In this document: piece after piece, positions 12,210 through 24,270 of the stretch
Layout: every line of letters begins with the position of its first letter
Position numbering within the stretch: the first letter of the stretch is position 1
DNA from: Halichondria panicea
Lineage: Eukaryota > Porifera > Demospongiae > Suberitida > Halichondriidae
NCBI RefSeq assembly: GCF_963675165.1
Contig: NC_087386.1
Location: 3,474,169-3,538,168 of the forward strand
Reading direction: 5' to 3'
DNA: 64,000 nt
Notes under the pieces: model-generated
The model's database searches: none
The model's input: the letters and a program-made list of their open reading frames with translations, nothing else
Told to the model about the DNA's origin: nothing
Translations under genes and position numbers: made by a program

Positions 12210-13531
12210 AGGACCAGTCAGAGAGCTAGAATATCTGGCGTGGCTGGCATAACCCATAGCTCCTCGCAGCAATCTATTGCTTGCTTCATTGCTTCAGTAT
12301 CTCGCCTGTCAGATCTCCTCACAAGAAGTTTGATGTCACGGCCATTATCGTACCAAGAGTGACCTGTGATCTCCCATCAAGACATCGACCTCGCAGATCC
12401 CGGATTTGGTTGTCTCCTTGGTATTGACATCTTTGTAGAAGCAATCTTGCATGGCCGGCGGGGTGGACCTACAGGAACCCCCATGGCTTTTGAAACACAC
12501 TTTGGTTGGGTATTGGCTGGATCTACTGAATCTTGCTCACCTTCACCTGAGGTGGCAACTTGCCATGTCTCATGTATGACAGGAGACGACTTGCTTCAAA
12601 AATTCTGGGAAATTGAAGATGCTGAACCTGCCCTCAATCCTGAAGAAAGATCAGCCATCCAACACTTCAAGGCCAACCAGACTCGTAATGATGTTGGCAG
12701 ATTCATTGTTCCTCTGCCCAGAAGAAAGAATATCAAACCGTTAGGAGAATCAAGAACCCAAGCAGTACGAAGATTCCTCGCTCTTGAGCGTAATCTGCAC
12801 TCAAAGAACCAGTTCGAAGAATACTTCAAGCTTGGTCACGCAGAAGCGGTTCCACAACAAGATCTGGAAAAACCTCCTCACGAAGTATTTTACTTACCTA
12901 TGCATGCAGTTCGTAAAGATTCCAGCACGACAACCAAGATTTGTGCCGTCTTTGACGCATCCATGAAGACCTCGACAGGCATTTCTCTAAACGACTCACT
13001 CTAAACGACTCACTGATGGTGGGACCCACGGTATACCCTTCCCTGATCGAAGTTCTAATTCGATTTCGAATGCACCGCATAGCACTGGTCGCCAACATTA
13101 GTAAGATGTACAGAGCCATTGAGTTACCTCCATGAGTTACCTCCATCTGATCGCGATCTTCACCGCTTCACTTGGAGAAGCAGTCCAGATGCGACACTTC
13201 AAGATTTCCGAATGACAAGAGTGACGTTTGGCGTGTCTTCGTCCTGCAGTTAAACAAAATGCCGCTGACTTTGCTCTTGAATATCCCCTGGCTGTCAAGA
13301 CCGTGGACAATGCTTTCTATGTTGATGACTGCCTAACAGGAGCAGACTCCATCGAAGAAGGAGTTGAATTGCGTTGTCAACTCCAGGCACTCTTCGCCAA
13401 AGGTGACTTCTTGTTAAGAAAGTGGAATTCCAGTTGTCCTGACGTCGAGTATTACCGGAGCTTAGAGATGACAAGACTTCACTCACTATATCCGATCAAG
13501 ATGAGATCTATACCAAGACACTCGGGGTGGA
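12210..13531 (+). pseudogene. BEL/Pao reverse transcriptase, frameshifted
   Basis: The segment 12366-13004 carries LGIDIFVEAILHGRRGGPTG and FETHFGWVLAG, the linker between protease and RT in Pao. VFDAS marks the start of the polymerase palm near 12950. FYVDDCLTGAD at about 13315-13345 contains the catalytic YVDD box. The polymerase copies element RNA to cDNA. Two frame breaks coincide with perfect tandem duplications, 14 bp at 12985-13012 and 13 bp at 13121-13146; each displaces the frame. The 3' end is interrupted at about 13531 by a second insert. Confidence 0.88.
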
Positions 13532-14133
13532 CGGATCCAGAGGTAGTTCGTTGGGTTCGTACGAACTACCCGTTGATTTAATACACCTAGGACCTGGCTA
13601 GCTAGCTACCGGTAGTGACAATAGGGTACAAAGTTCTCTCTGCATAATGTGAGGGTGGGGCTGGTACTCTCTGCATAATATGAGGGTGGGGCTGGCTATA
13701 TATTGACTCATCCAGCCACATGGTCGCACCATGAATCCTAACAAAAGGTCTAGATTGCAACCCTCCATTGACTCCTGGTTATAAGGGAGAGTTCACGGCA
13801 CTGCATACTGTATAGATACACTGTATAGATTAATTATAATTGTATAGATTAATTATAATTGCTATAATAATTATATTGTATGATGATGCGTCAAGTCTAC
13901 AGCCAGTCTCCTCTTCAAGAGAACCACCAGCCACCATCGTCTCTCCTCCAGTCATCAACGTCTCTCCTCCAGCCACCACCGTCTCTCCTCCAGTCACAAC
14001 TATCTCTCCACTGGAACCACCAGCCACCCCTCCAGATCTTCCGCTGAGGATCAGCCAATGGACATTGGTGCTCTCCTGAAAGAGAAGAAAGTGCAAGTGC
14101 AATCACTATCCCAGAGCATGAGAATGGCTTTGC
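13532..14133. mobile_element. Second insert of about 600 bp in Pao pol, unidentified
   Basis: The Pao protein similarity stops at about 13530 and resumes at about 14134 with LEWHSVLDHFRLNVAN. TGGA flanks both sides (13528-13531 and 14134-14137), a possible 4-bp target duplication. Inside are a hairpin (GGTAGTTCG at 13542, CGAACTACC at 13562), a duplicated CTCTCTGCATAATRTGAGGGTGGGGCTGG, and a proline/serine-rich repeat at 13910-14040 built from CCAGYCAYCA..CGTCTCTCCT. I cannot assign a family. It could alternatively be two successive events. Confidence 0.55.
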
Positions 14134-15240
14134 TGGAGTGGCACTCTGTTTTGGACCATTTCCGACTAAACGTGGCCAATCGATCCTCACATGACCAGTT
14201 GACAAAGCGAGCCCTAGTCGCCAAAACCTACGACGTCTTAGGATGGTTTATAATCAAGGTCAAGATTATGTTACAGTCAAGATTATGTTACAGTACAGTA
14301 CAGAAAGTATGGGAGTCCAAGGTCGGTTGGGACGAAGTCATTCCTCAAGAAATTGCTCAGGAATGGTCCGTTTGGAGCTCACAACTGAAATCACTTTCTC
14401 AATTGCACATACCTGATTATTTCAACCCAACTACATGGATTCAGCGACGCTTCTGAAAGTGCATACGCTGCCGTCGTCTATCTTCGCCTGACTGATACCA
14501 AAGGTGTCTCCTTGGTTACATCTAAGACTAAGGTCGCTCCGATAAAACGTCTCACTATTCCCAGATTGGAACTTTGTGGAGCATACGTTCTCAGCAAGCT
14601 ACTAGAACTGACATTTCCCTTGAAAATGTTTGTGCGTGGACCGACAGTACTATCGTATTGAACTGGCTAGATGGGAGCCCACAGCGATTTAAATCGTATG
14701 TTGGTAATCGTGTTTCGTTCATACTGGATCAAATCCCTCCCAATCCATATTCCTGGAGAACAGAACCCAGCTGACTGTGCCTCAAGAGGTTTATTCCCAG
14801 GTGAACTCCTAAATCACGAGCTTTGGTGGAATGGTCCCGAGTGGCTCACTTCATCACCTTCAAGGTGGCCACAGATGACGCTCGTCAAGGAGCTAGTGAA
14901 GACATGCAACTTGGCGCGTGTCGAGACAGATAGCCCTCCACTTCCATTGAATCGTTTTTCTTCTCACCTCAAATTAGTTCGTGTTACAGCTTGGGTAATG
15001 CGATTTATAAAGAATTGCCCAAAGAATTGTCGATCGTCCCGAACCAAAGCTCCAAACCTCTCTGTTGAAAACTACTGGTTGTCATATTCGCAAACATCTT
15101 GTTTCAGCAAGGAGATTGAAAATCTGGAAATGAAGAAACCTCTCGTATCTAGCAGCCCGTTAACAAGGCTTCACCCGTTTCTGGACGCCAATGGTCTATT
15201 GAGAATCTCTGGAAGAAACCAAAAATCGAACTTAGCATAT
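14134..15240 (+). pseudogene. BEL/Pao RT thumb and RNase H region, frameshifted
   Basis: After LEWHSVLDHFRLNVAN the frame continues as LTKRALVAKTYDVLGW (the conserved Peptidase_A17/DUF1738-type Pao segment). It then passes to an RNase H-like block with IPRLELCGA near 14560 and CAWTDSTIVLNWL near 14630-14670, followed by IPGEQNPADCASRG near 14750-14790. RNase H degrades the RNA of the hybrid. At least two frame changes and a perfect 17-bp duplication at 14260-14293 break it. The arrangement is collinear with intact Pao elements. Confidence 0.82.
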
Positions 15241-16285
15241 TCTGCTATGCATCCCGTCATTCTATCCGGCAATCATACAATCACCAAGCTGATTATACTG
15301 TTTGAACATATTCGTCTCTTTCATGCTGGAATATCTCTGCTACGCTCTTCTCTCAATTGCAAATACCACATAATTGGTGGTCGAAGAGCCATTCGCACCG
15401 TAACTCGAAGCTGTGTTACTTGTCTACGGCAGTCCAAGAAACCTGAACCCCAGAGAATGGTCCGATTGAAAGAGTTACTCCTGATATTGTATTTGAGAAC
15501 GTAGCATGGCTACGTTAGAAAACCTACGATCGTGAAATCGTACGTGTGCGTATTCGTCTCATTATCAGTGACATCTCGAGCTAGTTAACTTCCAATTGCT
15601 TCATCTCAGCTCTGAGGCTGCTAGAAGAGGGAAACCCAAACTACTGTGGAGTGACCATGGATCCAATTTTATTGGTGCAAGGAGCGATATCAAAGAAGTT
15701 GTGAAGTTTCTAAACGCTCAGATCGACATTTCAGAATTTTGCACAACCCAACATATAGATTGGACCCGAAAGAGCCCCTCATTTTGGAGGATTGTGGGAG
15801 TCGGCGGTAAAGAGTATGAAGTACCATCTCAAGCGTGTCATGTGAGATGTGAAACTTACCTTCGAGGAGTGCACCACCCAAATCGAGGCTTGTATGAATA
15901 GCCGACCACTTGTTGCCGTACCCTGTGATGGTGAAGGAATAAATGTATTGACTCCAGGTCATTTTCTCATTGGCAGAGTTGTTACCAGATTCGTCGTTTT
16001 CCTATAGACCTGTATCTCTGTTACGTCGTTGGGACTTGTGTCAGAATTTGATTCGACAAACGTTGGCACCAAGAATGGCACAAACCCACAAGGAATTTTG
16101 GAGTCAATGACATTGTTGTACTGCAAGACACTAATTTGTTTCCGACGGAGTGGCCGTTGGGAAAGGTTGTAAAAGTGTTCCATGGAGAAGATCAACTGGT
16201 GCGAGTCGTTGAGGTTCAGACTCAATCTGGAAGATATCGCAGGCCAGTGACCAAGATTGCCTTGATTTTGCCTAACGAAGACTGA
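15240..16285 (+). pseudogene. BEL/Pao integrase and C-terminal domain, frameshifted
   Basis: The zinc-binding module is visible as EHIRLFH with CVTC downstream (about 15310-15425). The catalytic core retains LLWSDHGSNFIGA (about 15640-15675), whose aspartate is the second acidic residue. Downstream are RPLVAV and GHFLIGR (about 15900-15970), then the terminal domain with PTEWPLGKVVKVFHGED (about 16140-16190), ending at a stop near 16285. Integrase inserts the cDNA into the chromosome. At least three frame changes separate these pieces, including one near 15480-15600, so it is inactive. Confidence 0.85.
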
Positions 16286-16364
16286 GAACTTATTAACTTA
16301 ATAACTAAAGTAATTTAGTCCCGTATAATATGCTTAATTTGATTGTAAGTCTTGGCGGGCGGTA

Positions 16365-16516
16365 TGTTTGTATCTGTCCTTATTTGAACTCTGTAACTCA
16401 TTTTCCTGTTTACTTTGGTCATTGCATCATTGTGGGTTTTCCCTTGTATGCTTAAATGAACAGGTAATTTGCTGAAAGTGAGTAGTTATTGAATCCTATC
16501 TAATCCAAGTTTGGCC
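16365..16516 (+). repeat. 3' LTR of the BEL/Pao element
   Basis: Begins TGTTTGTATCTGTCC directly after a G-rich stretch and ends near CCAAGTTTGGCC. It matches 9479-9633 apart from two indels. The indel divergence indicates that the insertion is not recent. Confidence 0.85.
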
Positions 16517-16657
16517 TCATCAATATTATTATACAAATGCATCTTTCATAGACATAGTGATCCTATATACTTGCATGTATTGTGACCATTTCGCCATATA
16601 ATTATTATAGCTCGCGCACTCGCCCACATATCCTTGTCATCATATACCTCTTACAGA

Positions 16658-17618
16658 AAATGTTACTGTGGTGTAACCAAACGAATAAGGCTCTGAGAGT
16701 TCAAGCTATTAAACTTCGAGCAGCACTTAATACGTGGAAAGCAACTTTGCTTCAGGACTTCTACCCTGTGACGTTCATCACAATTGATGAGAGAAAGAAA
16801 GTAGTTAGTGAGAATTCATAGTGAAAGTGGAGATGATGAAAGTTGTTTATCCCCCAGGTGAATTATACTAATATGTTTGGGCTGCCAGCTAGATAATCAT
16901 ATATTTTTGTTTTATAAACAATCCATGGTCGAGCGATGAGTTAGAAGAAAGAAAAGAAGATGAAGAGCGTAGGAGAGAAGATGAAGAGAAGATGAGCATA
17001 GGAGAGAAGAGGAGGAAGATGAGCGTAGGAGAGAAGAGGAGGAATATAGACGTAGGGAGCAAACGAGAAAAGCAGATTGTAGGAGAGAAGAGGAGCGAAA
17101 GAAAGAAGAAAAACGTGAGAAAGAGAGACAACGCTCTGAAACAAGCGGTATAACCATTGCCATGCGCTTAATGTTTACAAAGTACCATATGCATGACTGC
17201 GTGTTTTCTGTTTTCTGTGTGCAGCTGACAGATTCTCCACTGCAAAGTTTTGCTAGCCCCTCTCAGGTAATGTTGCGGAATAATTATAGCAATACCATTT
17301 AATATGTATTGTTACATGCAGACGAACGTAGATCAAAGGCTTAAAAAGCTGGAGGAAGGGATGTCAACAGTGATACGACTGGAGAAGGGTGGGAAGGCCA
17401 CTGAAACCATTAAGGAGGAAGATCCCAAGTATACGGTCTAATCAATAATTTCACTCCTATAATTATCTTTAATTGCACATGCAGTACAATGGAATCAACC
17501 TTCTCACTATGTTTGGAAAAGACTATTTGGCGTATGGTCGACGACATATTTTTACGAAGCAGGACTCTCTGTTCCATCAAGCCAGTTTTAGATGCAGAGA
17601 GAGTCCAGCTTCTATATG
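16658..17618 (+). pseudogene. Spliced ORF with charged coiled coil, function unknown
   Basis: Five exon-like blocks are bounded by plausible splice sites, at about 16658-16855, 16914-17149, 17224-17266, 17322-17428 and 17485-17618. The last two follow TGCAG and precede GTATAC and GTAATT. Block 1 includes NKALRVQAIKLRAALNTW. Block 2 is a run of Glu/Arg repeats (REEEEDERRREEEEYRRR) predicted to form a charged coiled coil, with an apparent frame slip among near-identical repeats. Block 4 is heptad-like (VDQRLKKLEEGMSTVIRLE). Block 5 reads TMESTFSLCLEKTIWRMV in the better frame. It starts 140 bp after the Pao 3' LTR on the same strand. I do not recognise the family; a transposon accessory protein is one possibility. 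Confidence 0.4.
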
Positions 17619-17639
17619 GTAATTAAGTGTATTATACTA

Positions 17640-19660
17640 GGAGTACACATTTCTTGATAATATATACAGTCTTATTGATGGGGTGATGACTCGACAATGC
17701 TGGGGCAGTAAAATGCAAATATTTTCAATAGTTCAACAAATCACACAACATTTTTCGTTTCTTTCTTCTCTTTCTACTCTTTCTTGCTTCCACATTCTAA
17801 TGCGTATTTAGTACATAGTGTACCTATCAGACAGACCACTAGTGTGGCACGCCAAAAGCTCCTCGATATATTGACGTCACATTTTGCCGAAACTTCAACA
17901 TTAGTGTTTTTTGCCATTTTACTTGTAACCATTAAAACAAGTTCGCATTTGTTTCCGAGCAATAAAATTGGTACATTTTTCTCTGTTTTGATGTGGTTTT
18001 TTGCCATTTTAATGCTATCTATCGAAAAAATGCGTCACCTTTGACACTGAAAGTGATTCATCTCCTGAAGTATCAATTATTTCTCCTCCAACTGCAATTG
18101 TTTTTCGTGTTTTTCGTGACTCTCGATCTTATACTACAATCTTATACTCTCTAATAGTACAAACATTTCACATATAGATTAATTAAACTCTATCATTTAA
18201 TCGTGGTCGTGGTTGAGTTATGAATATCAATATTACAAAAATTATGGTACACATAATGGAATACCCCCCCCCGTACAAAAATTGCCTAGCTATAAATAAA
18301 GTTATAACTATTGTTTATCAAACTCTTGCTCAAACCTCTCAGCTTCAATCTTAAGTGGTGCTCTGTGTTGTTCTATGCTGCCATGCTTTCAACTGCATGG
18401 TTGCATGGTTCCACGATGCAGTTCCATGTCTAATTCAGCCCCATACATGGGCGATGTACATGGGCGATTATTTACTTTAAACGAGGGTCAACGGTAGATC
18501 ATTAGAAACTTTTTACTGCAATTTAACTCTGTTGTAGGGTTCTTAATTGAGTAGTTCCAAAATCAGTTCAACATTGTTCGTGTACAGAGAGTACTCAAGG
18601 CTTGCCACAACTTTATGCGAGAAAGTATGTTTTCGTTGCTTTCGCCGAAATATTTTAACTTGTCTGTGTGCAGCTAGGTGTGTGCAGCTAGGAAAAGTCT
18701 TTCCACTACACTACAGTATAGATCACAGGTAGCATGTCTCACGTGTTTCTTCACTCTACCAGAGCTTCTTGATTTGTGGTACACAGTTTTTAGGTTCATC
18801 ATTAGGTTCATCATAACGTTAGGTTCATCCAAAGCAAACATTTGGGCAGGATCAAACATGCAATCCTTGTGGTTTTGCCACATATGCACACCTTTATTTG
18901 CAAACACTATAGAGCATGTTTGGGGCAAGCATCAGCGATTCGTATAAGAGTATATAATGCCAAAAAGAAACGTTAAAGTTGGTATAAAGACTCCCAAAAA
19001 TATTTATCGTTTGCCGGTTCATACATACAGAGATCGTTTTGCTCATGCAGTAGCACTATAATTATAGGTATAGGTGCTCACTTCGTATAGGTGCTCACAT
19101 AATTATACTATATCGCAAACACTATGCATTTTCTTTCCACGTTCACATTATATACACGTTCACATTATATATATCTCTTTACAGATTGTATGGACCTCAA
19201 ACACAAAGGTTACGACAGGGTGAAACTCATCGCATCTCAAAAATGCCGTGATACAAAGACTATTGTCATAGAGTGAAACTGGTTACTTATATATACGAGA
19301 TAAAACTGTACTTTAAAAATGTTAGTTCGGTTTTGTATTGTTTCTGTGACATGATCTTGAATAGTCTTTACTCAAACATCACGTTTGATCTTTTATGATC
19401 TAGTTCCAAAACATTGTATGATCTTGACTATGATCTTGCACATTCTTGTAGCAATATCTTAAAAAGATTTTTCGGTAGCTCACATCCCAACTGCGGAGAA
19501 GAAGGACCAGTGCTGACAATTACCATAATAATTATTTCTTCACACACACTGTTTGGTGTTGTCTGCACATTGGTGTTTGTCTGCACATTGGTGTAGTCTG
19601 CACACTCTTTTTATTATGACCTGAAATCTTACAATAGAAGTACATACCTGTTCATCGGTA
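17640..19660. other. Intergenic sequence, nothing recognised
   Basis: No supported gene. It contains several perfect short tandem duplications, for example TGTGTGCAGCTAGG near 18664-18691, and a homopolymeric C run near 18265. Confidence 0.4.
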
Positions 19661-19671
19661 GTCAGAGGTAG

Positions 19672-20058
19672 TCAGAGGAGGAATGCCAGTGTCAAAAGGT
19701 CACTAATTAAAACACCACGTGGCCCAATGTTTTACATGTAAAACTGCGTTTACCCTCGCGCCCCTGAGTTTATACACCACCAACCACAACCACCAATAGC
19801 TTGATCCTCTTTCCTCTTTATAATCACAACAGAAATCCAGAGGAATCAGCTTGAGAGAGGAGATCCGATCCAGGATTTAATTGCAACTTTTATTGTATTC
19901 TTCTAAACCATTCTTCTAACCAAAAAATAGCTGGATAGATCTAAGCAAAGACCCTAAGCTGCTATATGCAGCAAAGGTCAAGAACCCAGAACAAGAACAA
20001 GAATGTTTTATCCTTCATTAAACGTGACCCTATTGACCCTGGCATTCCTCCTCTGTCC
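19672..20058. repeat. Foldback-like inverted repeat
   Basis: AGAGGAGGAATGCCAG followed by GTCAA and GGTCAC at 19674-19705 recurs in reverse complement at about 20025-20058 (TGACC..TTGACCCTGGCATTCCTCC). The arms are about 35 bp, imperfect, and separated by about 320 bp. No target duplication was identified. Confidence 0.45.
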
Positions 20059-20930
20059 AGTACTGTCCTCTCTACCTGCAGTGGTGGGTGGGTGGAGTTA
20101 GAGTGTTGCACATGCACCTCCTGAAACACAAGACAACATGAGAAGGTCACATCTTACAGCCAACACACCAAAAATTTGGGGGTGGATTATTAGAGATTAG
20201 AGATTATCATACACTCAGGAGTAAGGTTATCTTACAGGCATACTACTTAACTTATTTTGAAGTGCCACTCTTTAATGCGCCCCCATCAAAGACGCTCCTC
20301 GTTCGCTCAATCAGTACTGAATAATTAGACGAATTATTCGTTGATCAGCAACTCTGACTAACCATGTACTCTCAAACATTCTGAGATAAGCATAGCGCTC
20401 TTAATAATTATTTTGCTTGCACGATAGATCATACCATAGGTTAATTGTGTATGATATCCTTATCCTTACAGGTAGCTTGGTAAGGAAGCTTGTGAGTGTA
20501 CTGTTTTCTTAGAATGAAGGCTTAGTAGATACAGGAAAGAAGTTGCAGAAAGAAGTTGCACTGTTTGGATGGTGACATTGGAATCCTGAAGGCACTGCTA
20601 CAGACTAGTTTACTACGAAGCTGCCAACTCTTGATAGGTACTAGGTAGGTACGTACGTATCACTGCAGTATCACTGCAGTCGTAATAATTTAATACTCAG
20701 TGCATGCATGCGTTTGAATTGCGAACACATACGACAAAAACATTCCAATGCTATGACGTCAGTTAATGAATCCACGAAACTCTTATATACCTTGCGTTCT
20801 TTCGGCTTACTTGATGTTTTCTCCCACATGACTTAAATAATGACTAACTTACAATAAATAATAATAGAACGACTGTTGCCTCCTGTGTACTGTACATAAG
20901 ACTTAGGTGCACGTGAGCTCATAGATCAGA

Positions 20931-20963
20931 GATGGGTCCCCCACATGGGTGGGGGACCCATCT
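20931..20963. repeat. Short GC-rich palindrome
   Basis: GATGGGTCCCCCA is followed by a 6-7 base loop and TGGGGGACCCATC. A related CCTCCACCCATGTGGGG lies 20 bp downstream. It would extrude a stable hairpin. No adjacent gene suggests a role. Confidence 0.7.
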
Positions 20964-21297
20964 CTGTAGGGTCCTCCACCCATGTGGGGTTTCACACACA
21001 CACTGGTATCTAACTAATGCCTGGAGATAATTCTTAGAACCAAAATATCTTGCATTTCCCAATGGAAACCACACACATTAGCTATCTTATAAACAAAAAA
21101 ACAAAACAAAAAAAAGTTGCCAAAAAAATGTTAGTGGTCCAAAAGTGTGGGCATAGTTTATGGCTTCTCTCAACCAGCTACCACAGCTACCAATATAACC
21201 ACAAGGTTGAAAGAACATGACACCCCAGCCCCTGCAGTTTTACACAGTATCCAAGCATCACAACAATAAAGTAGCTAAAATAAAGGAAAGATTGCCT

Positions 21298-21985
21298 CAC
21301 ACGAGATCAACCCACGAAATCAAATCAACTTTGCATGACGTCAACTCTCAGTAGATCAACTCTCACAGAATCAACTTTTCAAATGATCAAGGATCAACTC
21401 AAAGATTAAAGATGCTTGATGCACTGATAAATACGCATTTAGAGCCATGTCTCCTGTGTTGACCCAGCTCCAGACATGTAGCTCTGAATCTTCGCTTTGG
21501 GCAATGCGGTGCCCTGCCTCCTCTCTCTGCATATATTCGATCCATTTAGGTGAGGGGAGGGTTGCTTTTTCATCCTAGAACCTACTCTCATCTCTGTCCA
21601 TCTTCCTCATTCCCGCAATGGCAACTTGAGTGGTAGCTGGAATGGGTGTGTGATCATGCTCGTTCCTTACAACCACACTCAAACCCGCTCTTGCTGCCTT
21701 ATGGTTTTTGCACCTCCAGAATTGAAATCATTTTCGTCTCTCATTTTTGTATGCTTAAACTTTGTTTGTCTTGATGAATTGAACCATTGCGAATAAATGC
21801 ATTGTGCTAGATATAGGCTTAATCAACCTAAATTGTAAGTGATTGACATTTAGAAATAGGATTTTAAGATTGAAGAGTTGATTTTAGGAGTTGAGTTGAC
21901 TCTATGAAAAGTTGATTCTATGCGAGTTGATCTACTGAGAGTTGACCTCATGCAAAGTTGATCTGGTAAGAATTGATCTCGTGTG
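21298..21985. mobile_element. Foldback element with inverted arms of about 120 bp
   Basis: The left end starts CACACGAGATCAA and the right end stops at TTGATCTCGTGTG. Both arms carry an internal series of GATCAACT-type words (left ACTTTGCATGACGTCAACTCTC, reverse complement of right ACTTTGCATGAGGTCAACTCTC), so similarity extends for over 100 bp. The unique centre encodes no recognisable protein. No flanking duplication is clear. It fits a non-autonomous DNA transposon with long, internally repetitive TIRs. Confidence 0.65.
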
Positions 21986-22467
21986 CACACACCCCCAAAA
22001 ACACCCCCAAAAAGCACATGGAAAATTAAAATGGCGCAGCTAGAAATCAACTGTGCAGTAAGCAAACGAATATTGTGCATACCACTAGCAGCCTATAAAC
22101 AGCATACTTAGCAATTGTACACATTATTCCTCCAACAATTCTAATCCTCTATATGTAACTGAATTAGCTAAATAATTATATATTTTTTGTTCTTTTACTT
22201 TTTAAGTCACAATAGTAACTAGTTACAATGATGTGTGGCTGTTATTAAAATATGCAACTGGGAATGTGCTAGAGAGTTGGCGCGCCTCCAAAGATCTTTA
22301 ACCCACTGTTTCCGATTCTCAAGGTCGTGAGAATCGGACATCTAGCTTGCTATTCCAATGTGTTTAACTCTAACTACTGTTTAACTATAATACGAATAAT
22401 ATTATTTCTTCTCAGGACACAGCATAAGTTAAATTAATGTTGTTAGCGCTACATTTAATGATATGTA

Positions 22468-22691
22468 TACCGTATAGCGGGAAATTTTCGTGGGGTGCAA
22501 ATAGAGTAGTCAACGCGAAAATTAAAACTGGGATAAACTCCCACCCACCGGTATACGCAGGTGCAAAACCTATTGGTGGGTGTGGTTTATTGGCATTGAC
22601 ACGAAAATTAAAACCGCGAAAATTTCTGCTGAGGGCTCTGGGAGCCAAATAGCGAAAATTTGCACCCGCGAAAATTTCCCGCTATACGGTA
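22468..22691. mobile_element. MITE with TACCGTATAGCGG ends and TA duplication
   Basis: TACCGTATAGCGGGAAATTT starts at 22468 and its reverse complement ends at 22691, with TA on both sides (22466-22467 and 22692-22693). The internal sequence repeats GCGAAAATT in both orientations. At 224 bp it is a non-autonomous Tc1/mariner-like element. Apparent ORFs across it are spurious. Confidence 0.85.
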
Positions 22692-22854
22692 TATTCTATG
22701 AACTGAAAATTATGTCACAGGGAACATCTTATGCCCATAATATTTTTATGTCACTATTATGTGCTCCATTATACATGTACGTAAGTTACATTAACAACAA
22801 GTGACAACGCCTGCTACCTGTTGTATACATCCCATAATTTTATAGTGAGATGTA

Positions 22855-23567
22855 TCATGGTGTGAGATGGAGACAACATCCTTTGTACCAGGCACAGTGG
22901 GGGGAAGCTCAACTCTTCTTTGTAGGTGACTTTGTAACATTGAGCCATCCATGTAACCTTTCGATTGGCCCCGTTCGAGCAAAGATACTGCAATTTTACA
23001 CCAAGGTGCACATGAGTATAATTATAGAAACGTACAATACACAATCTGTTGTTTGTTGTATGGACAAATGTACTGTACATAATAAGTAGTTACGTGTAGT
23101 ACAAGTACGTGGTGCAAGTACGTGGTGTACATTAACACTGGTTTTTGCAGGAGGGCGATGAAGGTGTTTATGCCAGAGCAAAAACATTAGTTACCATTGG
23201 GCAATTCAGCTTACTTCACTAGGATTATGTGTAACGATTCCCCTTGTGTCACATTCAGGCTGTTTGTTGTCCTCCCACTTCAATTCCATTGATATTGAGA
23301 GCATGCGTCTTTCAGTAAGTACACATATTGTCTGTACACTGTATTATGTGTGAATGGTGACTGCATGAGTGTCAAGTCCTGTGTATAATAATTATGTAGG
23401 TTATTTCATTTTGTTCTGTGAGTGGGCTGGGGGTGGTTATTGTTAGTAATGTATCTTATACATGATGCGATATGATACTTTGTTACGAACAGGATGTTCA
23501 AGGAGACATGTGGGGGGCTCCCGGTGATGACGATACAAGCGGCAACCGCAGTAAAAAAGTGGAATAA
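22855..23567 (+). pseudogene. 3' exons of a spliced gene remnant, unknown family
   Basis: Three exon-like blocks are visible. Block 1 (about 22890-23006) encodes AQLFFVGDFVTLSHP and GPVRAKILQFYTK. Block 2 begins after TTTTTGCAG at about 23151 with EGDEGVYARAKTLVTIGQF and, beyond a break, ends NSIDIESMRLS before GTAAGT at about 23312. Block 3 follows GAACAG at about 23493 with DVQGDMWGAPGDDDTSGNR and stops at 23567. The FVGDFV..RAKIL pattern is faintly like a BAH-type or transposon C-terminal domain, but I cannot assign it. The 5' part is not visible; a MITE lies upstream. It converges with the minus-strand gene at 23690-24953. Confidence 0.35.
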
Positions 23568-23689
23568 GTTTGATTGCTGGTAAACGAATGTAACTAAGTG
23601 TGTAACTAAGTGTGTGTAGGTGTAGGTGTGTGTGTGGGTGTGTGGGAGGAGTTGGAACGAGTGTGTGTGTATGTGTCTGTGTGGGAGGA

Positions 23690-24237
23690 TGTGATTAGTT
23701 GTAGATCCTGAGCTTCTGAGCTTGGTAGAGAGAGAGTGTAGTCGCCTTGAAATATTCGAATGTTGAGTTTCGTTATGTAGTAACTTTGGTTGAGTTTGAG
23801 ACTATCAACGTCTTCTTCCCACAGTGTGAGTGTGCAATTATCTGTGCTGTCAGCTACTGTCACACACTGCTTAGTCTTGTTTCTGCCAACTTTTTGTGGT
23901 GTTTTAACTTCTATAACTTTGATGCGTATATTAACTCATTTTGCGCAATGTAATAGTGTGTAATAGTGATGGAACCAATAGTATTAGTATCACTCACATG
24001 GAATTCTCGAGAAGAAGGCTGAATTTGAGTGTGCCTTTTTGACCAGGATCTCCAAACGCTTGGAGTACTGATTATATTGGACATCACAGTTGGTTAGGGA
24101 AATCGCAGCGTTGAGCTTGAGTTCAGCTAGTTTTGCTTGGTTCCCTGGGTCAAATCCATTGTGTGTGTGTGTGCGTGTGTGGTTGTGTGCGTGCGTGTAT
24201 GTGTACCCCTATGCTGTGTGTGTGTGCGTGTGTGCTG

Positions 24238-24270
<33 letters not shown>

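Larger units (their letters stand above)
9479..16516 (+). mobile_element. BEL/Pao LTR retrotransposon, degenerate, with two nested inserts
   Basis: Two related terminal repeats (9479-9633 and 16365-16516) enclose, in order, a gag with a DUF1759-like region and zinc knuckle, an aspartic protease, reverse transcriptase, RNase H, integrase with a zinc-binding module, and a C-terminal integrase-associated domain. The protease-RT-RNase H-integrase order and the specific motifs are those of BEL/Pao rather than Gypsy or Copia. A G-rich stretch (GGCGGGCGGTA) sits immediately before the 3' LTR as a plausible polypurine tract. The element is dead: it has frameshifts, stops, a 771-bp TIR insert at 11430-12200 and a second insert at about 13532-14133. 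No clear target duplication is visible around the whole element. Confidence 0.92.

Noticed and set aside
16889..17163. Minus-strand Ser/Leu/Phe-rich frames that could look like membrane proteins
   Set aside because: They are the antisense of a Glu/Arg-rich coiled-coil exon on the plus strand that has splice sites.
22412..22804. ORFs of 71-78 codons on both strands
   Set aside because: They overlap a MITE with perfect TIRs and TA duplication and reflect its palindromic ends.
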